Notes under the pieces: model-generated
Told to the model about the DNA's origin: nothing
Database searches by the model: none
What the model saw: the letters and a program-made list of their open reading frames with translations, nothing else
Shown here: piece after piece, positions 1-8,703 of the stretch
Position numbering within the stretch: the stretch's first letter is position 1
How the letters are laid out: each line of letters starts with the position of its first letter
Source of the DNA: Scytonema sp. UIC 10036
GTDB taxonomy: Bacteria; Cyanobacteriota; Cyanobacteriia; Cyanobacteriales; Nostocaceae
Length of the DNA stretch: 64,000 nucleotides
NCBI RefSeq assembly: GCF_009725235.1
Contig: NZ_WJFC01000029.1
Span: 1 to 64,000, forward strand
Direction of reading: 5' to 3'
Made by a program: the position numbers and the translations under genes

Positions 1-345
1 TTATTAATATATTGATAGATTTTTTGGTTGTTTCTCGAAAAGAAAAATATTTCTAATTTATGTCAGGGTTTACTTAAATATAAGGTCTCACATTTCTTCT
101 CTAAGAATGTACCGTAGAAATGCGTAAAATTTTAGAAACTGGTTACCACCAGTTGTGACAACTGTGGGGCATCTTACCCGCTCATGTTTCCATCTTACCG
201 TGTAGACGGCATTCTGCCTCCAGCCACTGGTCACGGCTCACTGATGTTATTAAATTTTTAATCCTTGTTGATATTAACAAGGATTATTAGAAAACCTGAA
301 TTATTCATGAAAAATGCACCCAATTGCACCAAGATGCATGCGAAA
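1..345. other. Intergenic, no gene seen
   Basis: AT-rich sequence without a convincing reading frame. Around 160-212 there is a degenerate GC-richer stretch (GGGCATCTTACCCG, then a second weak pair) resembling the hairpin repeat seen better at 3155-3207. No promoter can be assigned with confidence. Confidence 0.5.
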
Positions 346-693
346 TTAATCTTCTAGATACTGAGCTACCACAGTTAAATCTTCCATCGCCCGATTCAGA
401 CGTTCGAGCAGTACCTCATACACGTCTGGATCGGCATCGACGATTTCTAACTTTTTCCTTAAATAAAGTTCCAACGCTTCTATCCACAGAAACGCTTCTA
501 CACTGTAGATTGCTTTCACTAATCCCATATTGGTCAGAACAGCTAGCTGAAATCCTATATGGTCTTGTTCGGGGTCACCCAAGTACCCATTTCTAAATTC
601 TAATTTTTCTGGTACGTAATGTTTGTATTGTTCGTGAGTGATACCACTAGGTATTAATTGTGGTTCTGGAAGGGGAGGTTGAGAGTCAGTCAT
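346..693 (-). CDS. Conserved hypothetical protein, about 115 aa
   Basis: The ATG at 693 (MTDSQPPLPEPQ) is preferred over the ATG at 723, because the extra ten residues are unlike the rest and the shorter form begins with a typical proline-rich leader. The product is small, acidic and soluble, with no signal peptide or membrane segment. Its C-terminal half (EALELYLRKKLEIVDADPDVYEVLLERLNRA, read in pieces) looks helical and repeats leucine/glutamate spacing. No family is recognised. It stands alone between non-coding stretches. The plus-strand frame over the same bases is a shadow. Confidence 0.6.
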   Translation of the reverse strand: MTDSQPPLPEPQLIPSGITHEQYKHYVPEKLEFRNGYLGDPEQDHIGFQLAVLTNMGLVKAIYSVEAFLWIEALELYLRKKLEIVDADPDVYEVLLERLNRAMEDLTVVAQYLED

Positions 694-723
694 AATTTCA
701 GACCTTGAGACTATAGAATTCAT

Positions 724-1223
724 GTTATTTAAATCTCACGCTAAGGCCCAAAGACGCAAAGCTTTTTTTGAAGTCTTTGCGTCTTTGGGTGAAGTTCATA
801 TTCTTTCTATAAGAGAGCTATTCTGTCAATAGAGATTTTCCGCAATTTTACGATATGAGTATTGGCAGATTTTTGTCATCTTATATACTAAGAAAAATTT
901 TTCTATCTAAGCAAGAAGGCAAATTGCAATAGACATTTAACAATATATGCAACAATTTTTCTGGGAAAACTCTATGAATGTTATTAAAAGTCAAAAAAAT
1001 TATCATTTATTAGCGAAAAATATAGCAAAAGAAACGGAAATGGTTTTGATGGTGATTTTAGACAGCATTAAAACGCAAAAAAGGCTCATCAATCGAAATG
1101 AAGCCAGCAAAATTTACCTGGCTAAGAAATAACAAAATTTACCTGCCTCCATCCGCTACAAACTGCGGTATCTAGCGGTTCAATCTATGCTATATTAAAC
1201 AGTTATAGCTGCTAGCTTTTATT
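724..1223. other. Intergenic, one hairpin repeat and a doubtful small ORF
   Basis: The stretch holds the inverted repeat at 747-789 and a 61-codon plus-strand frame at 947-1132. That frame has no recognisable domain and lysine/asparagine-rich composition expected from AT-rich DNA, so it is not called. A small stem (CCGCTA at 1153-1158 with TAGCGG at 1173-1178) lies just downstream of dhaL and may belong to its 3' end. Confidence 0.45.
747..789. repeat. Perfect 15-bp inverted repeat (dispersed hairpin)
   Basis: CCCAAAGACGCAAAG at 747-761 is answered by its exact reverse complement at 775-789, with a 13-base loop. The same wording (ACGCAAAGACG) recurs at 38474-38485, so this is a dispersed repeat rather than a gene-specific terminator. 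Confidence 0.8.
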
Positions 1224-1862
1224 TCATGCATCAGAACTTTTCAGTACTTCATACAAACTCTTTAACATTAAGTAAGATGAAGTAGCTCCTGGGTCTTGAT
1301 GTCCCACACTTCGCTCTCCCAAATAACTAGCCCGTCCTTTTTTAGCGAGCATGGGAGTTGTGTCACCCATTCCCCGTTCACCGGCAGCGACAGCTTCCTG
1401 CATTCCTTGGATAGAATTCTTCCCTTCACTTATAGCTTGTTGAAAAGCAGCGATAGCGGGAGAGAGTACATCTAGCATTGTTTTGTCTCCCAATTGCGCC
1501 TTACCTCTTTGAACAACACCATCTAAACCTGCTTGCAACATTGCCAACAGATCGCGATCGCTAAGTTCCTCTTTGCCAGTGACAGCTGTACTTGCTCTTA
1601 AAAAGAGAGTGCCATATAGGGGACCACTCGCACCGCCAACTGACGAAATGAGGGTCATGCTAACGGTTTTCAAAAGACTACCAATATCCTTATCTGCTAC
1701 TGTTGGCAACTGACTTATCACTTTTTTAAATCCACGATCCATGTTAATACCATGGTCAGCATCACCAATTGCCGCATCTAATTCTGTCAAATAATCCTTA
1801 TTTTTCTCTATCTCATCAGTAAAGTGCTGCAACCACTCTAAAATCTGCTCTTTTGTAACCAT
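1224..1862 (-). CDS. dhaL: Dihydroxyacetone kinase subunit DhaL (ADP-binding)
   Basis: A 212-residue DAK2-domain protein. The nucleotide/Mg-binding signature L-x-x-L-D-x-x-x-G-D-x-D-H-G is complete, with Asp29, Asp34 and Asp36, and the glycine-rich GGASGPLYGTLFLRA segment follows near residue 75. In PTS-linked enzymes DhaL carries a permanently bound ADP that is rephosphorylated by DhaM and passes phosphate to dihydroxyacetone on DhaK. It starts three bases after the dhaK stop, so the two are co-transcribed. No dhaM lies nearby, so the phosphate donor is not apparent from this locus. Family assignment is secure; the donor is unknown. Confidence 0.95.
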   Translation of the reverse strand: MVTKEQILEWLQHFTDEIEKNKDYLTELDAAIGDADHGINMDRGFKKVISQLPTVADKDIGSLLKTVSMTLISSVGGASGPLYGTLFLRASTAVTGKEELSDRDLLAMLQAGLDGVVQRGKAQLGDKTMLDVLSPAIAAFQQAISEGKNSIQGMQEAVAAGERGMGDTTPMLAKKGRASYLGERSVGHQDPGATSSYLMLKSLYEVLKSSDA

Positions 1863-1865
1863 AGC

Positions 1866-2939
1866 TCAAACTCCCCACCGCAAACTTGGTGTTTTTACAG
1901 GTGCATCCCATAACCGAACCATCTCATCATTAAGTTTTAATAAAGTAATGGAACACCCTTGCATCTCTAAAGAAGTGATATAAGAGCCAATCAGGTTGCG
2001 TACAATATGCAATCCCTTCTTTTTACAGACTTCCTCGAGTTTGCGATAAACAATATACAGTTCGCTGAGGGGAGTCCCACCCATACCATTGACAAAAGCT
2101 AGAACGCGATCCCCGTTCTGAAAACTGGGATCGATGAGTTCCACATCTATCCATTCACCTTTCTCTTCATCCCATTCCCGCACTGTACGGCTGTAAGGCT
2201 TATCCTCAATAATAGATATCGCCAGCATTTCTGCGATCTCATCTACGGATGCAAAAGCTCTGCGCTCTCTTCCGGGTTCGCCATGGATACCAATACCCAT
2301 TTCTATTTCGCGATCGCCCAGTTCAAAAGTTGGTGTCCCTTTAGCAGGAACAGTGCAAGAACTCAGTGCGATCCCCATACTACGACCATTCAAATTTACT
2401 TGACGACATAAATCTACAACTTTTTGCAAATCGTATCCTTGTTGTGCCGCCGCACCACCAATTTTTTCTGCAAGTACAGTTGTCCCCACACCCCGGCGTC
2501 CCTGAGTATATAAGCTATCTTTAACTGCTACATCATCATCTATAAGAATATTTAGCACTTGGATACCCTCACTCCGGGCTAACTCCGTAGCCATTTCAAA
2601 ATTCATGATATCGCCACTGTAGTTCTTCACAATGTAAACGATACCAGCCCCTCCATCAACTTTCTTCGCAGCTGCCAACATTTGGTCGGGGGTAGGAGAA
2701 GTAAAAACCTCACCAGGACAAGCAGCGTCTAACATTCCCATACCCACAAACCCTGCGTGCATTGGTTCGTGACCGCTACCTCCACCAGAAATCATAGCGA
2801 CTTTCCCCGGTACGGGTGCATCTGCTCTGTAGACAAAAGTAGGGTCATAGTCAACCCTGATGAAATCGGGATGGGCTGCAGCCATTCCTTCTAAACTTTC
2901 GCGGACAAAGTCTTCAGGTTTATTAATAAGTTTTTTCAC
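1866..2939 (-). CDS. dhaK: Dihydroxyacetone kinase subunit DhaK
   Basis: A 357-residue DhaK. The substrate site is visible: GGGSGHEP (His57), the NYSGD motif near residue 106, and GIGIHGEP with His219, which matches the histidine that forms a covalent hemiaminal with dihydroxyacetone in E. coli DhaK. It is the size of a stand-alone PTS-type subunit, not the roughly 550-residue ATP-dependent fusion enzyme. Translation starts at a GTG at 2939. It is first in the dhaKL operon. The probable role is phosphorylation of dihydroxyacetone to DHAP, feeding glycolysis or the Calvin cycle. Confidence 0.95.
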   Translation of the reverse strand: MKKLINKPEDFVRESLEGMAAAHPDFIRVDYDPTFVYRADAPVPGKVAMISGGGSGHEPMHAGFVGMGMLDAACPGEVFTSPTPDQMLAAAKKVDGGAGIVYIVKNYSGDIMNFEMATELARSEGIQVLNILIDDDVAVKDSLYTQGRRGVGTTVLAEKIGGAAAQQGYDLQKVVDLCRQVNLNGRSMGIALSSCTVPAKGTPTFELGDREIEMGIGIHGEPGRERRAFASVDEIAEMLAISIIEDKPYSRTVREWDEEKGEWIDVELIDPSFQNGDRVLAFVNGMGGTPLSELYIVYRKLEEVCKKKGLHIVRNLIGSYITSLEMQGCSITLLKLNDEMVRLWDAPVKTPSLRWGV

Positions 2940-3154
2940 GGTTTAGCCATTCTTTATTTAGAGGTTGCTACAACCCAGAATAGATCGTTATTGCTCTTTA
3001 ATTCATTGTGAGAGCTTCATGAAATTATGTAACAGTCAAAGATTTTTATTAAGAAATGTTGCTGATAGTTAATCCCTTTGCTACCGTATCCCTATGTAGT
3101 TGGTTCTGGTAAATACTCGTATTTAACAGAGGTGTTATCCATGGTCATTGTCTT

Positions 3155-3207
3155 GTGGAACGGGAGTCTCCGCCCGTTCATTCCAGAGAGGGCGAGCGAG
3201 GACGCCC
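3155..3207. repeat. Dispersed double-hairpin repeat
   Basis: Two stems lie in tandem: GAACGGG/CCCGTTC around an 8-base loop, then GGGCG/CGCCC around AGCGAGGA. No gene is encoded here. The rest of 2940-3683 contains only this element and the larger palindromic repeat at 3383-3499. A 98-codon frame at 3353-3649 is mostly translated repeat. Confidence 0.6.
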
Positions 3208-3382
3208 AACCCACTAATAGTTAGGGTAAGTGATGCAAGTTAAAAAATTCCTAGCTTAATCCTGACATATTACCTTTCCAACTCAAATTTTAAGGCCGTC
3301 TGACGAGTGCTTTGTCAAGTTTAAATTGGGGGCTATTCATTTAAGTTCGTAGTTGCGTTCTCGCGCTAAACAGACCCCCACT

Positions 3383-3499
3383 CTCGTTCCCAGGTTCTAC
3401 CTGGGAATGCAGATCGCGAGGCTCCGCCTCGCACTCTGTAGTAGAGCACAGGAGGCGGAGCCTCTAGTAAGGCATTCCCAGCCTCAGGCTGGGAACGAG
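3383..3499. repeat. Nested-palindrome dispersed repeat, full copy 1
   Basis: Structure: CTCGTTCCCAGG..CCTGGGAATGC, a gap, GAGGCTCCGCCTC, a spacer, GAGGCGGAGCCTC, a gap, GCATTCCCAG..CTGGGAACGAG. Each half holds two small palindromes, and the halves are reverse complements of each other, so the whole can fold into a cruciform-like structure. Other copies in the window are at 4861 (half), 15722, 32763, 51404/51543 (split) and 52614. Confidence 0.85.
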
Positions 3500-3683
3500 G
3501 TGACAGATCCTCAAAATGAATGCGATAAACCTAGCAAGATTTCTCTTAGGTTTTATGCAACTGATATCCCGATTGCAAGTATTTTCTATCTCTATCTCCC
3601 ACACGTGCATTCTTTGACAAAATTATTCAAGTTACAAAGCAGGCACTAACGGGAGTGAGATTTTAACTTTGTAGGTTTTAACT

Positions 3684-4496
3684 ATGAATATTCAAGGCAA
3701 AACAGTTCTGATTACTGGAGCCTCACGAGGCATTGGACGAGCGATCGCTATTGAATTTGCAAAGCAAGGAGCCAAATCCTTGCTCTTGGTGGCTAGAGAT
3801 GCGACTCGATTGGCTGAAGTGGCTTCTGAAATAGAAATGCTTGGTGTGAAAACATATGCCATGGCTCTAGATTTATCTCAAGTTGTGGAAGTGAATATTG
3901 CGATCGCTCAAGCTTGGCGGAATCACGGACCTATTGATGTGCTTGTCAATTGTGCTGGAGTAGCCCATCAAACGCCCTTTCTCAACTCTCGATTTTCTAA
4001 AGTGCAAGCAGAAATATCTGTAAATCTCATAGGTATGTATACCATGACTCGTCTGGTAGCCCGACGCATGGCAGTACAACGTTCGGGGACTATTATTAAC
4101 GTTTCTAGTCTGATGGGTAAAGTGGCTGCACCAACAATGGCAACCTATTCAGCTACAAAATTTGCAATTCTAGGCTTCACTCAGGCTTTGCGGGGTGAGC
4201 TAGCACCATACAATATTCGGGTTGTTGCTTTATTGCCATCTTTAACTGACACTGATATGGTGAAAGATTTAGAGTGGTTTCGCTGGGTTATACCGATGAC
4301 TCCCGAACAGGTGGCTCAAGCACTTGTTAGAGGTTTACAAAGAGATTCACCTGAAATCTTGGTAGGCTGGCAAAGTCATATTGCTGTGTGGTGCGATCGT
4401 CTTGCACCTTGGTTGTTGGAAAAGGTTTTACAAATGGCATCTCCCCTTTCTCAAGAAAAACAAGTGCGCCATCAAAGATGGAGGAATGCTAGATGA
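3684..4496 (+). CDS. Short-chain dehydrogenase/reductase (SDR)
   Basis: A 270-residue classical SDR. The NAD(P)-binding TGASRGIG motif is at residues 11-18, followed by NAG (residues 89-92, NCAG). The catalytic set is Asn114, Ser141/142, Tyr155 and Lys159 (YSATK). The arginine after the GASRGIG motif and the later LLLVARD strand suggest NADP(H) preference (inference). The C-terminus has a hydrophobic amphipathic stretch typical of lipid- or retinoid-type SDRs. The substrate cannot be read from sequence. It is monocistronic, and its start follows the repeat-rich gap. Confidence 0.9.
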   Translation: MNIQGKTVLITGASRGIGRAIAIEFAKQGAKSLLLVARDATRLAEVASEIEMLGVKTYAMALDLSQVVEVNIAIAQAWRNHGPIDVLVNCAGVAHQTPFLNSRFSKVQAEISVNLIGMYTMTRLVARRMAVQRSGTIINVSSLMGKVAAPTMATYSATKFAILGFTQALRGELAPYNIRVVALLPSLTDTDMVKDLEWFRWVIPMTPEQVAQALVRGLQRDSPEILVGWQSHIAVWCDRLAPWLLEKVLQMASPLSQEKQVRHQRWRNAR

Positions 4497-4583
4497 GGAG
4501 GAAGCTCGCGCACTCGTCGTAAAGCTTTGGCGACTAAAAGTCGCCGCTATGCAGACAAAACCCACCTACATGAGTTAAAAATT

Positions 4584-4838
4584 TTACCCCTGCCTATTGG
4601 AAGCCTGAACCAAGTTCAGGTTTTCGGCAAGCCCACACTGTACCCCGAAGGCTGTCAGTGTGGGTAGTTGACTCGCAGCTTCGATTTCTTCCGCAGCCAC
4701 ATCTGCGCGATCGGACTTTGCGTAAATCAACAGTAACAAAACACACTGAGGCGAAAACAACTGATAAATCAAGCGATCCCCGCCACTTTTTCCACTGGGA
4801 ATATCGCTATCCCTATCGCTACATGAATATAATAGCAA
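4584..4838 (-). pseudogene. RelE/HigB-like toxin remnant
   Basis: The translated middle part reads SGKSGGDRLIYQL, then LLLLIYAKSDRADVAAEE. This is the characteristic C-terminal half of RelE/HigB-type mRNA interferases (GKSGG-x-R-x-IY, then L-x-x-YAK). The N-terminal half is missing, and the C-terminal tail after EEIEA looks unrelated. A half-copy of the palindromic repeat lies directly upstream (4861-4910), so repeat insertion or deletion probably broke the gene. It is unlikely to be functional. The assignment rests on motif recognition only. Confidence 0.5.
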
Positions 4839-4860
4839 TCCCTAAACTTTGAGAATGACT

Positions 4861-4910
4861 GGAGGCGGAGCCTCCTTTAACTGCATTCCCATGCTCTGCA
4901 TGGGAACGAG
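4861..4910. repeat. Nested-palindrome repeat, half copy with paired changes
   Basis: Only the right half is present: GGAGGCGGAGCCTCC, then GCATTCCCATG..CATGGGAACGAG. The inner stem CCCAGG/CCTGGG of other copies is replaced by CCCATG/CATGGG, a two-sided change that keeps the palindrome. Confidence 0.8.
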
Positions 4911-4931
4911 AGATCGATTGCAGGTTACTGC

Positions 4932-6173
4932 TCACTGAATCAAGACGTGAACCTCTTCACCAGTAGCAACAAGTGTTTTCCCCACTGGCAAAACAGCTAG
5001 ACTATTTGTTTGAGCCAAATTAATCAGGTTCCCAGAATTTTGGACGCCGCTTGCTGGATAAAAGTAGTAAATGCCATCGCTCAAACGCATTTGACCCCAA
5101 ACGTAAGTTTCACGTTTGCCATCAGAACGTAACTCTTGAGATGCACGTGCTTTAATAAACTTTGGTTCCCAACCTTCAGCTAGCCCGGAAAGCTTTTTGA
5201 TGGCGGGTTGCACAAATCGCCAAAATGTCACTAAGACGGCGGCGGGATTTCCCGGTAAGCCAAAGTATATTGGGGAGTGGGAAGGGGAAGAAGGAGGGAA
5301 GGTGGCGACGGTGAGGGGTTTACCGGGTTTCATGGCTACAGAACGAACGTGTATTTTTCCCCCTAAAGACTCTAGTATTTGTTCCACATAGTCGTAGTCT
5401 CCTACTGAGACACCTCCTGAAGAGATAATGATATCGGCTTGAGTAAGAGCATAAGCGATCGCTTCCTCAAGGGCAGTTGGTTCATCTCTCACAATGCCTA
5501 ACATAATTGCTTCAGCGCCCATCTGTTGAACTAAAGCTGCTATGGCATATTGATTTGAATCTACAATTTGACCTGCTTGCAATGGTGTTTCAGGTGTCAC
5601 CAGTTCATCCCCAGTAGACAAAATTGCTACACGAGGACGGCGGAAAACTTTTAATTTTGTGCATTGAACAGCCGCCAAAACCGCGATTTCTTGAGCGTTT
5701 AACACAATTCCCGAAGGTAGCAATGGCGACCCAGCTTTATAGTACGATGCTTGCTGCCTAACAAATTCTTTTGGTTTTGGGGTTGCGAGAATAAAAACTT
5801 GGTTTTCCTCGCGGCGAGTTCGTTCCTGCATCACAACTGTATCTGCCCCAACAGGCATAATTGCTCCGGTCAAAATCCGTGCGGCTTTCCCCGATTGAAT
5901 GATAGACTTGGGCTGAACCCCGGCAGAAATTTCTTCGATAATCTCTAATACAACTGGTTTTTCCTCGTTACAGTCCCGCACATCTTCGTATCTGACTGCG
6001 TAACCATCCATTGCCGAGTTATCCCAATGAGGAAAATCCAGTTGACTCGTGACTGGAGACGCCAGAATGCGACCGCTTGCTGTTAATAAATCTATAACTT
6101 CCGTATTTATATGGCTATCTAAAGGTTGTATCAACTGTAGAATAGTAGCTTCTGCATTACTTACTGAAAGCAT
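4932..6173 (-). CDS. moeA: Molybdopterin molybdenumtransferase MoeA
   Basis: A 413-residue MoeA/gephyrin-E protein that inserts molybdate into adenylated molybdopterin. Diagnostic segments are DNSAMDGYAV (about residues 50-60), the GxIxxSN region (QAGQIVDSNQYAI), the SSGGVSVGDYDYV loop (about 250) and GLPGNPAAVLVTF (about 325). The C-terminal beta-barrel domain IV is complete. The start at the ATG at 6173 gives the usual family length. It is divergently transcribed from the sensor kinase at 6304, leaving 130 bp for two promoters. In cyanobacteria the cofactor mainly serves nitrate reductase, but no other moa/mob gene is in the window. Confidence 0.95.
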   Translation of the reverse strand: MLSVSNAEATILQLIQPLDSHINTEVIDLLTASGRILASPVTSQLDFPHWDNSAMDGYAVRYEDVRDCNEEKPVVLEIIEEISAGVQPKSIIQSGKAARILTGAIMPVGADTVVMQERTRREENQVFILATPKPKEFVRQQASYYKAGSPLLPSGIVLNAQEIAVLAAVQCTKLKVFRRPRVAILSTGDELVTPETPLQAGQIVDSNQYAIAALVQQMGAEAIMLGIVRDEPTALEEAIAYALTQADIIISSGGVSVGDYDYVEQILESLGGKIHVRSVAMKPGKPLTVATFPPSSPSHSPIYFGLPGNPAAVLVTFWRFVQPAIKKLSGLAEGWEPKFIKARASQELRSDGKRETYVWGQMRLSDGIYYFYPASGVQNSGNLINLAQTNSLAVLPVGKTLVATGEEVHVLIQ

Positions 6174-6303
6174 GGGATCGCCTCTGATTCTGTACCTTCG
6201 ATTTTAATTGAGAAGGAAGCATGATTCGTTGAGGAGTTATCAGGGTAAACTGGTAAACCGATTCGGAGGTTATCAAGTTTGTTATTATACATGGTAATTC
6301 AAG

Positions 6304-8196
6304 ATGGAAGGAGCGTCTGAAAGAATTCTTACAGATAGTTTTGCTTTGGGATTGCAGCTATTTGGTGGAGTCAGTCAATCCTCTAATGTTGCTATTATGG
6401 AATACTCGCTGGTTTTCAGTCTTCTGTTTGGGGTGTTTTTTCTGCTTAGCAGGGGATTTCGCATACGGAAAGCCGTGTTAGAAGAACGCAAACTCCTAGA
6501 ATCAGATCGCAAGCTAGCTGAAGAAGCGCTACAAAAGGCTATGCTTGAATTAGAAGGACAAGTGGAGGAACTTACTCAAGAGTTAAAGCAGACTTTAGAG
6601 CAACTGCAACTGGAAATTTTAGAACGCCAACGTTGGTCAAAAGCGCTTCATGACAGCGAAGAGCGCTATCGTTCCCTCGTTGCCGCCACTGCTCAAGTGA
6701 CTTGGATTGCCAATTCTGAAGGTGAAGCCATTTCTACAACTCCTGGTTGGCAGGAAATTACAGGGCAAACTCCAGAAGAGATTAAGGGACAGGGATGGCT
6801 GAACACGGTTCATCCTGATGACAAAGCACAATTGCAACAAATTTGGATGAATGCTGTTGCAAGTAAAAGTTTTTATGTTGCTGAGTTTCGATTGCGAACA
6901 AAAGATGGAAAGTATCGGGACTACGTAACACGAGGAATTCCCGTTTTTAACTCAGATGGCAGTGTTCGAGAGTGGGTTGGTGCTTGTACGGACATTACCG
7001 AACGCAAGAAGGCAGAACAAACACTCCGAAGTCGTGAGGAACTTTACCGCACCCTGGCAAGCAATTTTCCCAATGGTGCTGTTTTGTTGTTTGACCGAGA
7101 TTTACGCTTGACTCTGGTTGAAGGTGCGGATTTACTGGAAATTGGTTTGAGTAAAGAGCTATTGGAAGGGAAGATGATTTGGGAAGCCTTTCCACCAGAA
7201 ACTTCTGCTGCGATCGCACCATTCTACCAAGCCGCGCTATTGGGTGAGACAAATGTTTCAGAAGTCGGCTACTGCGATCGCGTTTATAAGTTATACACCC
7301 TTCCTGTAAAGAACGACATGGGAGAAGTGGTGGCTGGAATGGCGATGACACAAAACATTACACAGCAAAAACAGATAGAGCAAGCGCTGAAAAACGCTAA
7401 AGAAGAGTTAGAAATTCGGGTTCAAGAACGGACGAAAGCATTGACTGCGGAAATCGCCGAACGCAAAGAAACCGAAAAAAAATTAGAACAAACCATGGAA
7501 CATCTAAAACGTTCCAATCAAGAACTAGAGAGATTTGCCTTTGTCGCTGCACACGATCTACAAGAACCATTACGCGCAATTACTGGTTACACCCAACTTT
7601 TAGCACAAGAATACCAAGACCCTCCAAACTCGTCTATTCGAGAATATATGGATTATATTGTGGAGGGGTCAACGCGGATGCAGCATTTGGTTCGCGATTT
7701 GCTGATTTACCACCGCGTTGGTTCGGTTACTAGATCCTTTGCTCCCACTGACTGCAATGCTATACTGCGGCAGGTGGTCAGTCACCTACAACCTTCTATT
7801 ACTGATAGTCAAGCGAGCGTTATTTATGAAAATTTACCAACTGTAAGTGCCGATCAAACCTTACTCCTACAATTATTTCAAAATCTAATTGACAATGCAA
7901 TTAAATTTCGCACCACAGAAACACCTAAAGTTCACGTAACAGCTGAATTTACAAAAAATAATGAATGTTTATTTTGTGTAAGTGATAATGGGATTGGGAT
8001 CAAACAAAGGTATTTGGAGCGGATTTTTGAAATTTTCAAACGACTCCATACCCAAAAAAAGTTTTCTGGCACTGGCATTGGTTTAGCTATTTGTAAAAAA
8101 ATAGTAGAACATCACGGAGGGCACATTTGGGTAGAATCTGAGATGGGAGTGGGAACAAAGTTTTACTTTACAATCCCTTCATCAGACCCACCCTAA
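6304..8196 (+). CDS. PAS-PAS sensor histidine kinase
   Basis: 630 residues. One membrane segment (about 34-52) is followed by a coiled coil. Then come a PAS/PAC domain (about 120-233, ending in the linker DITERKKAEQ), a second PAS-like domain (about 241-358), another coiled coil, HisKA with the acceptor His417 (FAFVAAHDLQEPLR), and a HATPase_c domain with N-box (NLIDNAIKF), DNGIGI and GTGIGLAI. The AAHDLQEPLR form is the phytochrome-type HisKA common in cyanobacteria. There is no GAF chromophore site, so light sensing is not implied. An Rcp1-like receiver starts 50 bp downstream, the likely partner. Confidence 0.93.
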   Translation: MEGASERILTDSFALGLQLFGGVSQSSNVAIMEYSLVFSLLFGVFFLLSRGFRIRKAVLEERKLLESDRKLAEEALQKAMLELEGQVEELTQELKQTLEQLQLEILERQRWSKALHDSEERYRSLVAATAQVTWIANSEGEAISTTPGWQEITGQTPEEIKGQGWLNTVHPDDKAQLQQIWMNAVASKSFYVAEFRLRTKDGKYRDYVTRGIPVFNSDGSVREWVGACTDITERKKAEQTLRSREELYRTLASNFPNGAVLLFDRDLRLTLVEGADLLEIGLSKELLEGKMIWEAFPPETSAAIAPFYQAALLGETNVSEVGYCDRVYKLYTLPVKNDMGEVVAGMAMTQNITQQKQIEQALKNAKEELEIRVQERTKALTAEIAERKETEKKLEQTMEHLKRSNQELERFAFVAAHDLQEPLRAITGYTQLLAQEYQDPPNSSIREYMDYIVEGSTRMQHLVRDLLIYHRVGSVTRSFAPTDCNAILRQVVSHLQPSITDSQASVIYENLPTVSADQTLLLQLFQNLIDNAIKFRTTETPKVHVTAEFTKNNECLFCVSDNGIGIKQRYLERIFEIFKRLHTQKKFSGTGIGLAICKKIVEHHGGHIWVESEMGVGTKFYFTIPSSDPP

Positions 8197-8246
8197 TTTG
8201 AAAAGACGAATAGATAATACCTATAGATTAAGATAATGAAGTACCT

Positions 8247-8693
8247 ATGACTGATAACCAGAACTCGCGACCCGTTGAGATTTTGCTCGTAGAAGACTCA
8301 TATAGCGATGCCAATCTCACTATCAAAAGCTTAGGTAAAACTAGTATCGCTAATAATTTACATTGGGTAGAAGACGGCGAGACAGCTATCGAGTATTTAC
8401 GACACCAAGGCGAGTATACCAAAGCTACACGCCCAGATCTGATTTTACTCGACCTTAATCTTCCGGGATTAGATGGGCGAGAAGTCCTCGCAGAAATTAA
8501 AGCTGACCCCGATCTCAAACGCATCCCTGTCGTGGTTCTGACAACGAGTGCAGATGAACAAGATGTACTTAAGTCTTATGACTTAAACGCTAACTGCTAC
8601 ATCACCAAGCCTGTTGACATTCACCAGTTCCTGCAAATCGTGCATTTGATCAATGACTTTTGGCTAGCCGCAGTTAAGTTACCACCTAAGTAA
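8247..8693 (+). CDS. Single-domain response regulator, Rcp1 type
   Basis: A 148-residue receiver with no output domain. The acidic pocket is VEDSYSD, the phospho-acceptor is Asp69 (ILLDLNLPG), the conserved Thr is in VVLTTSAD, and the Lys is 121 (ITKPVD). The insertion around [12 protein letters not shown] is typical of Rcp1-like receivers that pair with phytochrome-type kinases. It lies between the kinase at 6304 and the hybrid kinase at 8704 (10 bp gap), so the three are probably one operon and phosphorelay. Single-domain receivers usually act as phosphate shuttles or on protein partners. Confidence 0.93.
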   Translation: MTDNQNSRPVEILLVEDSYSDANLTIKSLGKTSIANNLHWVEDGETAIEYLRHQGEYTKATRPDLILLDLNLPGLDGREVLAEIKADPDLKRIPVVVLTTSADEQDVLKSYDLNANCYITKPVDIHQFLQIVHLINDFWLAAVKLPPK

Positions 8694-8703
8694 GGTTATT
8701 GTT

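Noticed and set aside
947..1132. 61-codon plus-strand frame
   Set aside because: AT-driven Lys/Asn/Ile composition, no family, no ribosome site that stands out.
3353..3649. 98-codon plus-strand frame
   Set aside because: Mostly translated palindromic repeat (the same RSQ..PGNA-type string appears over other repeat copies); no domain.
6637..6840. Minus-strand frames inside the kinase, RNase, gyrA, ftn2 and glycosyltransferase genes
   Set aside because: All lie antisense to well-supported genes and lack domains; typical shadows.
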